64,000 nt of DNA, taken from NCBI RefSeq assembly GCF_009735585.1, contig NZ_VJVW01000001.1:419698-483697 (forward strand), written 5' to 3'. The notes below the pieces were generated by a model. That model saw nothing but the letters and a program-made list of their open reading frames with translations. It was not told the origin of the DNA and did no database searches. A program made the translations under genes and the position numbers. Source of the stretch: Christiangramia aestuarii (GTDB lineage Bacteria; Bacteroidota; Bacteroidia; Flavobacteriales; Flavobacteriaceae). Each line of letters begins with the position of its first letter. Position 1 is the first letter of the stretch. Shown here piece by piece: positions 8,461 through 16,923 of this stretch.

Positions 8461-9486
8461 ATGTATCGTAAACTTGTAAAAACCTCGCTTATCCTGGTCT
8501 ACCTGGTGATCGTGGCCGGCGCCGTGGTAAGAATGACCGGTTCTGGCATGGGTTGCCCAGACTGGCCAAAATGTTTTGGATATTACATCCCTCCCACCGA
8601 AGTCTCTGAACTTCAGTTCCAGCCTAAAAAAAGTTTTAAAAAGGGCCAGGTGATCATCGTAGATGAAAGCCTGAAAGTTGCAAACCAGGATTTTACCACC
8701 GAGGATACCTATGACCCGGCAAACTGGCAGGATTATACCAAGCATGATTACGCTATCTTTAACCCAACCCACACCTGGGTGGAATATATCAACCGGCTGG
8801 TAGGAGCACTTGCCGGACTGGCAGTTCTCATTATGGCCTTCCTATCCATCAAAAAATTTAGGTATAAAAAACGGATCACTTTTCTGTCCTGGCTTTGTGT
8901 ATTTATGATGGGATTCCAGGCCTGGCTTGGAGCTACCGTGGTTTATTCTGTCCTTGCCCCTGCAAAGATCACCATCCATATGGTCATGGCCCTGGTAATC
9001 GTCGCGGTTTTGTTGTACCTTCTTTATGTTTCTGCAGAAAAGGGAGAAGATAAATTCAAGACCAGCACTTTCCAGAACCTGATGATCCTGGCGGTGTTCT
9101 TAAGCCTTATCCAGGTGGTTATGGGCACCCAGGTAAGGCAATTCGTAGATGAACAGGTACGCAGTCTTGGTTATAATGCCAAAAACCTCTGGCTGGCAGA
9201 TCCCAATATCACTTTTTACTTGCATCGTTCTTTTTCGATTATCGTTTTGCTCGTAAATCTTGCGCTCTGGTGGAAGAACCGTAAACTCGATTTGAACCTC
9301 AACAGGATCAATATCGTGATCGCCCTTATCCTGCTGGAAGTAGCCACAGGGGTTGCCATGTACAACTTCGATTTTCCTTTCCTCTCACAGCCGCTGCATC
9401 TAGTGATAGCTTCCCTGCTATTTGGATTCCAGTTTTACCTGTTATTGGAAAGCCTTTATGCAACTAAGAAAATTAAAAAATTGTAA
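8461..9486 (+). CDS. ctaA: Heme A synthase, COX15/CtaA family
   Basis: A 341-residue inner-membrane protein that oxidises heme O to heme A for aa3-type cytochrome oxidase. About eight hydrophobic segments are visible. The N-terminus has MTGSGMGCPDWPKCFGYYIP, the family signature with paired cysteines, and heme-ligand histidine contexts occur at HTWVEYINRLVG, ITIHMVMAL, YLHRSFSI and QPLHLVIASLL. The gene stands alone between cca and a PRiA4 ORF3-like gene; no ctaB or oxidase subunits are adjacent. The ATG at 8461 is used because the ATG at 8451 is in another frame. Confidence 0.93.
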   Translation: MYRKLVKTSLILVYLVIVAGAVVRMTGSGMGCPDWPKCFGYYIPPTEVSELQFQPKKSFKKGQVIIVDESLKVANQDFTTEDTYDPANWQDYTKHDYAIFNPTHTWVEYINRLVGALAGLAVLIMAFLSIKKFRYKKRITFLSWLCVFMMGFQAWLGATVVYSVLAPAKITIHMVMALVIVAVLLYLLYVSAEKGEDKFKTSTFQNLMILAVFLSLIQVVMGTQVRQFVDEQVRSLGYNAKNLWLADPNITFYLHRSFSIIVLLVNLALWWKNRKLDLNLNRINIVIALILLEVATGVAMYNFDFPFLSQPLHLVIASLLFGFQFYLLLESLYATKKIKKL

Positions 9487-9491
9487 CTTTG
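9484..9491 (+). promoter_or_regulatory. Candidate -7 promoter element
   Basis: TAACTTTG matches TAnnTTTG and overlaps the end of the heme A synthase gene (stop at 9484-9486), 19 bp before the ATG of the PRiA4 ORF3-like gene. This suggests that the downstream gene has its own promoter. Confidence 0.42.
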
Positions 9492-9510
9492 CACTCCAAA
9501 TTTTTTAGTT

Positions 9511-10023
9511 ATGGTTTATAGATTCCGAGTAATTCTCGATGCTGATGAAGATGTGTTTAGGGATATAGAAATGCTTCAGGAAAGCACCCTGGAGGACCTT
9601 CACAATACGATTGTTCAGTCTTTTGGATTTGATGGGACCGAAATGGCTTCCTTTTACATAAGTGATGACGAATGGAATCAGGGCGAGGAGATCCACCAGT
9701 TCGATATGAGCGGTCACGACACCTCCATAAAACTGATGAACGAAACCTCCCTGGACAGCATCCTTTCTGAAAAACAGACCAAACTTATCTACGTTTACGA
9801 TTTCCTTAAAATGTGGACCTTCTTCGTGGAGCTTGGCCAGATCGCCGAGATCGAGGAAGGACGTGATTATCCTAACCTGATGTATGTTCACGGACAAATT
9901 CCAGACAGCGCTCCCGAGAAAGAATTTAAAGGAGAAGACGAAGGCCTTTTGAACGGGGATTTCGACGATGACTTTGACACAGATGGTTACGACGATTTCG
10001 AATTCGACGAAAACTGGAATTAA
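9511..10023 (+). CDS. Plasmid pRiA4b ORF-3-like family protein
   Basis: A 170-residue acidic cytoplasmic protein. The pattern MVYRFRVILDADEDVFRDIEM, then TLEDLHNTIVQSFGFDG and a FYISDDEW segment, fits the PRiA4_ORF3 family, whose members are also found as passengers of some insertion sequences but are common as chromosomal genes in Bacteroidetes. The C-terminal 40 residues are almost wholly acidic (DFDDDFDTDGYDDFEFDENW), a low-complexity tail. No transposase or terminal repeats lie nearby, so I see no sign of a mobile element here. The molecular function is unknown. Confidence 0.75.
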   Translation: MVYRFRVILDADEDVFRDIEMLQESTLEDLHNTIVQSFGFDGTEMASFYISDDEWNQGEEIHQFDMSGHDTSIKLMNETSLDSILSEKQTKLIYVYDFLKMWTFFVELGQIAEIEEGRDYPNLMYVHGQIPDSAPEKEFKGEDEGLLNGDFDDDFDTDGYDDFEFDENWN

Positions 10024-10120
10024 TTCAGGGTCTTTTCCACAGGCCGGTTAATTTCTTCTGAAAAAACTTCTTTCAGAATTCACATTTTTCAATTTTATTT
10101 AGTCAAAATTTCAGACATAG

Positions 10121-11179
10121 ATGATCAATCTTTTTAATGCCCAAATTGAATCCCTTTCCATCCACCGGGTGGGAAACAAGAATCGCGGTGAGAATATGTT
10201 CATTTCAGCTTCTACCTTTCATTTGAACGATGAGATCAAACCGCTGATCAAGGAATATTTTCTGAAACCCTTCCGTGAAAAGGAAGAGTCTTATTATCGA
10301 TTTCATCATGAATCTGATATAGAGTTCAATGAACTTTATAATTTGAGCAACCAGATCTTTGACGATCCTTACAACACCCATGAATACTCGAAAAAGATCG
10401 CTACGCTTCTTTATGAGCAGTCCACTCACCCGCATATCAAAAGTGGGGAGGTTTATGTGGTCTATTTTGAAGGGATGCAACTTGACAATGAAAAGGTTTC
10501 GGCCATCGGGATCTTTAAGTCTGAATTGAAACATGATTTCCTTCAGTTCGAACAGAAACAAAGCAATCTTGAAATGATCGTTCAGCAGGGTGTGAACCTA
10601 CAGAAACTTGACAAAGGAGCGATCATCTTCAACAAGAACAGGACTGAAGGATACAAGATCCTATCCGTAGATTCTAATAAATACGATACAAAATACTGGC
10701 TGGAAAACTTCCTGGGTGTGGATGTGCTTGCCGATGAGAACTATTTCACCAAGAATTACCTGAACTTCGCCAAGAATTTCGCCAAAGACGTGGTACTGCC
10801 TGCTGAAGACAAGAAGCAGGAGGTAATGTTCATGAATAGAAGCATGGATTATTTCGCGAAAAATGACGATTTCGAGGAAAGCAATTACATTAACTCTGTG
10901 ATCGACAACCCGGCCCTCATCCCCGAATTTCAGAATTACAAGACTGAAAAGGCTCCGAAATATAAGGTCGAGGACCTGACGAGTTTCCCTATCGCTAACA
11001 AGGCAGTGACCGATGCGCGTAAAAAGATCAAGAATGTGATCACTTTAGACACGAACATCCAGATTAAAATGGACTTCGTAAATGCAGATTCGGCCGAAAA
11101 ATTCGTTGAAAAAGGCTGGGATGAGGAAAAACAGATGTACTACTACCTGGTTTACTTCAATAAAGAGGAGAAAAAATAA
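10121..11179 (+). CDS. Nucleoid-associated protein (YejK/NdpA family)
   Basis: A 352-residue protein matching the 37-kD nucleoid-associated protein family: the opening MINLFNAQIESLSIHRVGNKNRGENMF and the VYFEGMQLDNEKVSAIGIFKSE segment (about 109-130) are characteristic, followed by GAIIFNK and later FVNADSAEKF. E. coli YejK is cytoplasmic and associates with DNA/topoisomerases; the role in flavobacteria is not established. It is slightly longer than E. coli YejK. It converges with the kinase-like gene at 11242-12306 and shares a bidirectional hairpin terminator. Confidence 0.82.
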   Translation: MINLFNAQIESLSIHRVGNKNRGENMFISASTFHLNDEIKPLIKEYFLKPFREKEESYYRFHHESDIEFNELYNLSNQIFDDPYNTHEYSKKIATLLYEQSTHPHIKSGEVYVVYFEGMQLDNEKVSAIGIFKSELKHDFLQFEQKQSNLEMIVQQGVNLQKLDKGAIIFNKNRTEGYKILSVDSNKYDTKYWLENFLGVDVLADENYFTKNYLNFAKNFAKDVVLPAEDKKQEVMFMNRSMDYFAKNDDFEESNYINSVIDNPALIPEFQNYKTEKAPKYKVEDLTSFPIANKAVTDARKKIKNVITLDTNIQIKMDFVNADSAEKFVEKGWDEEKQMYYYLVYFNKEEKK

Positions 11180-11203
11180 TATTAGCTACAAGCTGAAAAT
11201 ATT

Positions 11204-11243
11204 AAGCTCTAAGCCGTATTGATTACAGCTTAGAGCTTTTTTT
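11204..11243. terminator. Bidirectional intrinsic terminator
   Basis: An 11-bp perfect stem (AAGCTCTAAGC / GCTTAGAGCTT) with a 13-nt loop and a T-run ending at 11243 lies between the convergent nucleoid-associated gene and the kinase-like gene. The T-run on the plus strand is the stronger. Confidence 0.85.
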
Positions 11244-12306
11244 ATTCCAGCAGTCGCTGCATATTCACGTTCTCGTAATTACGCTTCACAAAATCCAGGG
11301 CCGTTCTCAGGATCTGTCCCATGGTACTGGCACGTTTGAACTTCATATCCTTTGAAAAGGCGTACAGATCATTTCTTAGCTCCTTAACATTATCCTTGGT
11401 AGAAACATGGTCATTGATCATACACCTGATCAACTCTTTGTACCGGCTTTGGGTATTGATCATCCTTTTTGCCAGCAATGACCTCTCCTCCTTTCGATAT
11501 TGTTCGATAGATGATTCTTCCAGTTTATCTGAAACCAGTTTCACCATTTTGTAGTTCTCCTTGAAGAATTGCGGACGGTAAACCTTCAGGTTACCCTCAA
11601 AACACTGCTGGTCGAAATCTATTGCCCTGATCTGGTATTCCACATGGTCAAAATCGTGGGTTGGGATGACCACATAATTGTAGGAGCGCATATCCCCCAG
11701 CAACCTCACCGTACAGCGTTCGTTGAACTTAACGAACTGTTTCGCGATCTGGGTCTGCGCCCTGAGATCACATTTTGGCAAATGGTCTTCTATAAAGACA
11801 TCACCTGGAATACCCGCAATATGCTCCTCGATAAGCGTATCCTTATAGACCAGGAAATTGATTCGGTGTGGAGACAGCAAATGCTCGAATTCAAGGCCAT
11901 ACAACCTGGAAGCATCTGCCTTTTTTACATAGAAATAGGTAAAACTATCATTTAGGATGTTCCTAACCTTAACCCGGAAAGGCTTGGAGTTCCCGAAGGT
12001 ACAGTAATCGATGGCATCCACATTCAGATAATCCAGCGAGTCATCACTACCATCTGAATGTAGGATCGTATACACCTTCTTAAGACTATTATCTATTTCC
12101 AGGCGTTCATGATCGGGATAATAACATCTTACCCAGAAGGTATCTTCGTCATGCTGATCGTAAACCACGATAGAACCAGAAAACCTTAGCAGGTCGTCGT
12201 AAAAAACAGGGATTTTAGTATTGCGATTATATTTGGCCAGATATCGGTTGAAGCGCTCATTGATAGGAAATGCAGGCTTCTTCTTAGACATCAGTTTTTC
12301 ATCCAT
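11242..12306 (-). CDS. Uncharacterised protein with kinase-like fold signature
   Basis: A 354-residue protein I do not recognise by name. The middle third has, in order, features of a protein-kinase-like fold: lysine pair K128-K129 in YFYVKKAD (beta-3 position), acidic helix GLEFEHLL (E139/E141), hinge-like IEEHIAGIP (159-167), catalytic-loop-like LLGDMRSYNYVV with D205 and N210, and RAIDFDQQ with D230/D232. The N-terminal ~120 residues and basic C-terminal ~110 residues match nothing I know. The frame is open to a TTG at 12327, but GAGGA lies 5 bp before the ATG at 12306; a later ATG at 12291 is also possible. It is divergent from an ABC transporter. The substrate is unknown; kinase assignment is inference. 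Confidence 0.6.
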   Translation of the reverse strand: MDEKLMSKKKPAFPINERFNRYLAKYNRNTKIPVFYDDLLRFSGSIVVYDQHDEDTFWVRCYYPDHERLEIDNSLKKVYTILHSDGSDDSLDYLNVDAIDYCTFGNSKPFRVKVRNILNDSFTYFYVKKADASRLYGLEFEHLLSPHRINFLVYKDTLIEEHIAGIPGDVFIEDHLPKCDLRAQTQIAKQFVKFNERCTVRLLGDMRSYNYVVIPTHDFDHVEYQIRAIDFDQQCFEGNLKVYRPQFFKENYKMVKLVSDKLEESSIEQYRKEERSLLAKRMINTQSRYKELIRCMINDHVSTKDNVKELRNDLYAFSKDMKFKRASTMGQILRTALDFVKRNYENVNMQRLLE

Positions 12307-12400
12307 AGTATTCCTCGATTTGCTCAAAATTAAGCTTATTATAGCGAAAGCTGTAACAAAATCCTATTTTAGGCGTCGTATTTTAAACACTTCACCAATC

Positions 12401-13306
12401 TTGGAAACAATTTTAAGTTTAAATAACCTAACTAAAAAATTCGGCAGGATCACTGCCGTTGATAATTTAAGTTTTAGCATAGAAAAGGGAAATGTCTATG
12501 GCATTCTGGGCCCGAACGGTAGCGGAAAATCCACTACCCTTGGTATGGTCCTGAATGTGGTTAACAAGACCTCAGGAGAATTCAGGTGGTTCGACGGTAA
12601 TATGTCTACCCATGAAGCTCTGAAAAAAGTAGGTGCCATTATCGAGCATCCTAACTTTTACCCATATATGACGGCGGAACAAAACCTCGCCCTCGTCTGC
12701 AAGATTAAGGGAACTAACAAAAGCAAGATCCTGGAAAAACTGGAGATCGTAGGACTTTTGGATCGTAAGGACAGTAAGTTCAGCACTTTTTCTCTTGGTA
12801 TGAAACAACGTCTTGCTATCGCTTCTGCCCTGTTGAACGACCCGGAAATACTGATCCTGGATGAACCTACTAACGGGCTGGATCCTCAGGGAATACACCA
12901 GATAAGGGAGATCATCAGGAAGATCGCAGCCGGTGGAACAACGATTCTGCTGGCTTCTCACCTGCTTGATGAAGTAGAGAAGGTTTGTTCGCATGTAGTG
13001 ATCATCAGGAAAGGAAAGAAGTTGTACAGCGGGCCGGTGGACCAGATCATCAACAGCCATGGATTTTTTGAACTTAGAGCAGCCAACATGGAAAAGCTTG
13101 AAGAACTGCTGAAAACCCATCCTAAGATCGGAAAGATCTCCTACAAGGAAGGAATGCTAACGGCTATCCTGGAAGAACCTATGCAGGCAGATGAGATTAA
13201 CCGCTATCTTTTTGAAAAAGGGCTTTCCCTATCTTACCTAAGCATGCGTAAGGAAAGCCTGGAAGAACAGTTCCTTCAATTAACCAACCAAACCAAGCAG
13301 AATTAA
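12401..13306 (+). CDS. ABC transporter ATP-binding protein
   Basis: A 301-residue ABC-2-type ATPase. Walker A GPNGSGKST is at about 37-45, the signature region SLGMKQRLAIASALL at about 131-145, Walker B ILILDEPTNGLDP follows, then the switch histidine in LLASHLLDEV. The C-terminal ~80 residues match the DrrA/CcmA-like accessory region. The frame is open to 12221, but homology to ABC domains starts right after the TTG at 12401 (METILSLNNLTKKFG); no in-frame ATG is near, so TTG is the likely start. It overlaps the permease ATG by one base. It likely exports or flips a lipid, peptide or drug; substrate unknown. Confidence 0.9.
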   Translation: METILSLNNLTKKFGRITAVDNLSFSIEKGNVYGILGPNGSGKSTTLGMVLNVVNKTSGEFRWFDGNMSTHEALKKVGAIIEHPNFYPYMTAEQNLALVCKIKGTNKSKILEKLEIVGLLDRKDSKFSTFSLGMKQRLAIASALLNDPEILILDEPTNGLDPQGIHQIREIIRKIAAGGTTILLASHLLDEVEKVCSHVVIIRKGKKLYSGPVDQIINSHGFFELRAANMEKLEELLKTHPKIGKISYKEGMLTAILEEPMQADEINRYLFEKGLSLSYLSMRKESLEEQFLQLTNQTKQN

Positions 13307-14142
13307 TGTTACGATTACTCGAAATAGAATATAATAAGTTACGCTACAGCCGTTCAGCCAGGATATTGATCATCACCTATTTTATCCTGATCACTTTCAT
13401 CGCCCTTATTGCTTCAATTGAATTCAATATAGGTGAGATCGAATTCAGAGTTGCAGACCAGGGAATTTTCAACTTCCCCTACATCTGGCACTTTAACAGT
13501 TATATAGCCGCGATCTTGAAACTATTCCTGGCCATCGTGATCGTTTCCATGATGTCGAACGAATATAGCAACCGAACCATCAAACAGAACCTTATCGACG
13601 GGCTCAGCAAAAAAGAGTTCATAATGTCGAAATTTCTTACAGTTCTGGTGTTCGCCGGGATTTCCACATTATTTCTTTTTATAGTAAGTATGATCCTTGG
13701 ATTATCATTTTCAGACTATAACGAAATATCTATCATTTTCTCAGATCTTGAGTACCTGCTCGCCTATTTTATAAAGCTTACCGGATTTTTCGCTTTCTGT
13801 ATGTTTCTTGGCATCCTGGTTAAAAGATCGGCTTTTGCCTTGGGTTTCCTGGTAGTATGGGCTATTTTTGAAGGGATCGTTTATGCCATCATGAGATTCA
13901 GGATCTTTAAAGATGCAGATATCGCTTCGGGCATCGCACAGTTCTTCCCCCTGGAATCGATGAGCAACCTTATCGTGGAACCTTTCTCCAGGCTGAACGC
14001 CGTACAAACGGCCGCCAGCCAGATAGGCAGCGAACTGGACAAGGATTACGGGATTCACTGGTATCAACTGGCCATTGTAATCGTTTGGACTTTAATTTTT
14101 GTCTATTCCTCGCTTCTTCTTTTGAGGAAGAGAGATTTGTAG
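13306..14142 (+). CDS. ABC-2 family transporter permease
   Basis: A 278-residue membrane protein with about six hydrophobic segments and a large loop after the first, as in ABC-2 permeases. It begins MLRLLEIEYNKLRYSR, the typical cytoplasmic amphipathic start, and has a MSNEYSNRTIKQNLIDGLSKKEFIMSK segment (about 81-107), the coupling region seen in this family. The TAATG overlap with the ATPase gene shows translational coupling, so the two form one transporter. The T9SS cargo gene follows 26 bp downstream. Confidence 0.87.
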   Translation: MLRLLEIEYNKLRYSRSARILIITYFILITFIALIASIEFNIGEIEFRVADQGIFNFPYIWHFNSYIAAILKLFLAIVIVSMMSNEYSNRTIKQNLIDGLSKKEFIMSKFLTVLVFAGISTLFLFIVSMILGLSFSDYNEISIIFSDLEYLLAYFIKLTGFFAFCMFLGILVKRSAFALGFLVVWAIFEGIVYAIMRFRIFKDADIASGIAQFFPLESMSNLIVEPFSRLNAVQTAASQIGSELDKDYGIHWYQLAIVIVWTLIFVYSSLLLLRKRDL

Positions 14143-14168
14143 GGAAATTAGTTAGCTTTATATAAATC

Positions 14169-16919
14169 ATGAGATTTATAGCATTCATCATAATTACCAT
14201 TTTTCCTTTATTCCTCTTTAGCCAGGGAGAAGGCGCAAACTGGTATTTTGGATTGAATGCCGGATTATCCTTTAAAGATGATCAGGTTCAGACACTTACT
14301 AATGGGAAGATCACTACCATTGAAGGGGTGTCCACCATCTCAGATAGAAATGGAAATTTACTATTTTATACTGACGGTATAGAATTATATGACCGGAAGC
14401 ATAATTTGATGCCGAACGGAGGAAATCTTAAAGGGAATGTTTCAAGTACTCAATCTGCCCTTATTGTTCCCAGGCCTAAGCACCCTGGTATCTATTACCT
14501 TTTTACCGTTGACAAGCCTGATTATACTATTCCCAAAAATGACCCAATTGAAGGGGTCAATTATAGTATTATAGATATGTCCCTTAATTCTGGCTTCGGA
14601 GATATTGTAAATGGCCAGAAGAATATTCACCTACAAACCTATGACCCGGGGAATCCAGCCGAAAACGAATTTAAAAGTTCAGAAAAGATAGCAGCGATAA
14701 TAGCCGGAGATTGCGAATCTTATTGGGTAGTCACCCATTTCACCAATAAATTCTATGCGTTCAAGGTTACCGAAGATGGTTTGGTTACCGATCCCGTAAT
14801 TTCTAAAGTACCAACCAACATTCCCCCTACCACACGTGATGACGGTGCTAATAAAACTGCAATTGGCCAGATGAAAATATCTCCAGACGGGAAGTTTCTC
14901 GCCATTGCGCATTCCTCCACCATTTTGGGTGGTGGTCCCAAGGACACCAACAAAACCAATGGTAAGGCATTCCTCTACCACTTCAATGATGATGATGGAA
15001 CAGTTTCCGACGAAAAATTGATACTGGACAACGCCTATCCCTACGGAGTAGAATTTTCGGCGAACTCAGAAAAACTGTATATCACCAACAATTTTTATAA
15101 ACCTAATGGGGTACTTGAAAAATCTGAACTTTATCAATTCGATCAGAATTCAGCAAATATTGCCAGTACAAAAACCCTGATCCATACCGGGACTTTCACA
15201 GCCGGGGCACTGCAACTTGCCATCGATGGAAAGATCTATAGGTCTGGTTATCCATTTCTTGCTGATGGTCATACCGCCGTTTCCAGGATCAACAAACCTG
15301 ATCTTACAGGCACCGCGGCCAATTACGTGCAGGATGCGGTTAAATTACCCGAAGGCACCCTGGTCACCCTGGGGCTACCTCAATTTATCCAGTCTCTTTT
15401 AAAAAATGACTTTGAATTTGAGAACCTATGCCTCGGAGACAAAACACATTTTTCCCTCTCTACAGAAACGAATTATGATACGGCAGAATGGGATTTTGGT
15501 GATGGCTCCACTGGCTCTGGTCTTGAAGTTGATCATACCTATGCCCAGCCGGGATCTTATACGATCACCGTAAATGGTTATATCAATGGAATTATACAGG
15601 AACCTATCTGTAAACAAATAGATATTGCTGAGAATCCTGATGTTTTACCGACTTACGAACTGGTTCAATGCGATATTTATGACGATAATGGATCTGACGG
15701 TCTCGCTGAATTTAACCTGCAGTTGGCAAAAGATCCTATCTCAAAAGGCAATACGGCTACACAGGTATTTTTCTATGAATCCCGATCGGCCGCAGAAAAT
15801 GATATTAAGAATGGAAAGTCTCTCGATAATATTTTCAGGAATACCACACCAAATCAAAAGCTTATTGCCAAAGTGACCTCCTTCGGGTCCCTTTGCTACA
15901 GTATTTCTGAAGTTAGCCTTAAAACGAAAGACGGTACCGATATTTATCCAGATCCAGTAAGCGGTTGTGATTTGGGTAATGGCGAGGCCGAGTTCAACCT
16001 GAATCTTATAAAAAATAATATTGTTAATGACTACGGGCTGCCTCAAAATATAAGCCTCACTTTTCATGAAAAAGAATCTGATGCGGCACTGGGCCTGAAA
16101 CCCTTACCCGATACTTACTTTTCCGATCCACGCACACTTTATATAAGGGCAGAGAGCGACAACATATGTTACGGATCGGGGGCCGTGGAGCTAAAGATCG
16201 GCTCCGTACCAGATTTTCAACAGGCCTTCAGCCTGGAGGCATGTTCGTCTCAGTTTCCCATCCAGCTGGGAGGAGAAATTAATATCAATTCAGCCAGGTA
16301 CGATTTTACCTGGAACACAGGCCAGACAGGAGAAAGTATCAACATACAGCAAGGCGGAACCTATTTTCTAACTGTTTCAGACAAGGAACTTGGCTGCAGC
16401 AGGGAAATAGAATATCAGGTAACAGAACAGCTTTCTCCGGAGATCATTACAGTGGATATAGATGCAGATCTAGCCAGTGGCCAGGTGGAAGTGATCGCCG
16501 AAACGAATGGGGAAGGTTTTTATGCCATGGATTCCGAAAATGGGCCTTTTCAGACCAGTCCGGTATTCACCGATGTCACTCCCGGTGCACATACGGTTTA
16601 CGTAAAAAATGAAAAGGCCTGCGAGATCGCCTCCCGGGAAATTTTTGTCTTTGGCTTTCCAAAATTTTTCACGCCAAACAATGATGGCTACAATGATCGA
16701 TGGCGACCTTCTGATATTCCAGACCCAGAATATAAATTAAATGGAATATTTATTTTTGACCGTTATGGAAAATTACTGGTTCAGTTACCCGCGGAAACTA
16801 AGGGCTGGGATGGTAATTTCAATGGAAAACCAATGCCCTCCAACGACTACTGGTTCGAGGTGACCTTACAGAATGGCAGGGTTTTCAAGGGACATTTTTC
16901 ACTGGTTCGTAAAAATTGA
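14169..16919 (+). CDS. Secreted protein with PKD domain and T9SS type B sorting domain
   Basis: A 916-residue exported protein. A signal peptide (IAFIIITIFPLFLFSQ) leads into a beta-propeller-like region that opens GANWYFGLNAGLSF, seen in many flavobacterial gliding-associated surface proteins. A PKD domain lies at about 420-470 (WDFGDGSTGSG, then YAQPGSYTITV), followed by further beta-rich repeats. The last ~85 residues (FFTPNNDGYNDRW ... DRYGKLL ... GWDGNFNGKPMPSNDYWF) are the type B C-terminal sorting domain that directs type IX secretion and cell-surface display or release. It shares this end with the next gene, 4 bp downstream. Ligand unknown. Confidence 0.9.
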   Translation: MRFIAFIIITIFPLFLFSQGEGANWYFGLNAGLSFKDDQVQTLTNGKITTIEGVSTISDRNGNLLFYTDGIELYDRKHNLMPNGGNLKGNVSSTQSALIVPRPKHPGIYYLFTVDKPDYTIPKNDPIEGVNYSIIDMSLNSGFGDIVNGQKNIHLQTYDPGNPAENEFKSSEKIAAIIAGDCESYWVVTHFTNKFYAFKVTEDGLVTDPVISKVPTNIPPTTRDDGANKTAIGQMKISPDGKFLAIAHSSTILGGGPKDTNKTNGKAFLYHFNDDDGTVSDEKLILDNAYPYGVEFSANSEKLYITNNFYKPNGVLEKSELYQFDQNSANIASTKTLIHTGTFTAGALQLAIDGKIYRSGYPFLADGHTAVSRINKPDLTGTAANYVQDAVKLPEGTLVTLGLPQFIQSLLKNDFEFENLCLGDKTHFSLSTETNYDTAEWDFGDGSTGSGLEVDHTYAQPGSYTITVNGYINGIIQEPICKQIDIAENPDVLPTYELVQCDIYDDNGSDGLAEFNLQLAKDPISKGNTATQVFFYESRSAAENDIKNGKSLDNIFRNTTPNQKLIAKVTSFGSLCYSISEVSLKTKDGTDIYPDPVSGCDLGNGEAEFNLNLIKNNIVNDYGLPQNISLTFHEKESDAALGLKPLPDTYFSDPRTLYIRAESDNICYGSGAVELKIGSVPDFQQAFSLEACSSQFPIQLGGEININSARYDFTWNTGQTGESINIQQGGTYFLTVSDKELGCSREIEYQVTEQLSPEIITVDIDADLASGQVEVIAETNGEGFYAMDSENGPFQTSPVFTDVTPGAHTVYVKNEKACEIASREIFVFGFPKFFTPNNDGYNDRWRPSDIPDPEYKLNGIFIFDRYGKLLVQLPAETKGWDGNFNGKPMPSNDYWFEVTLQNGRVFKGHFSLVRKN

Positions 16920-16923
16920 ATAA

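Noticed and set aside
9511-10023. PRiA4 ORF3-like gene as a sign of an insertion sequence.
   Set aside because: No transposase, terminal inverted repeats or target duplication are visible around it; the family is common on chromosomes.
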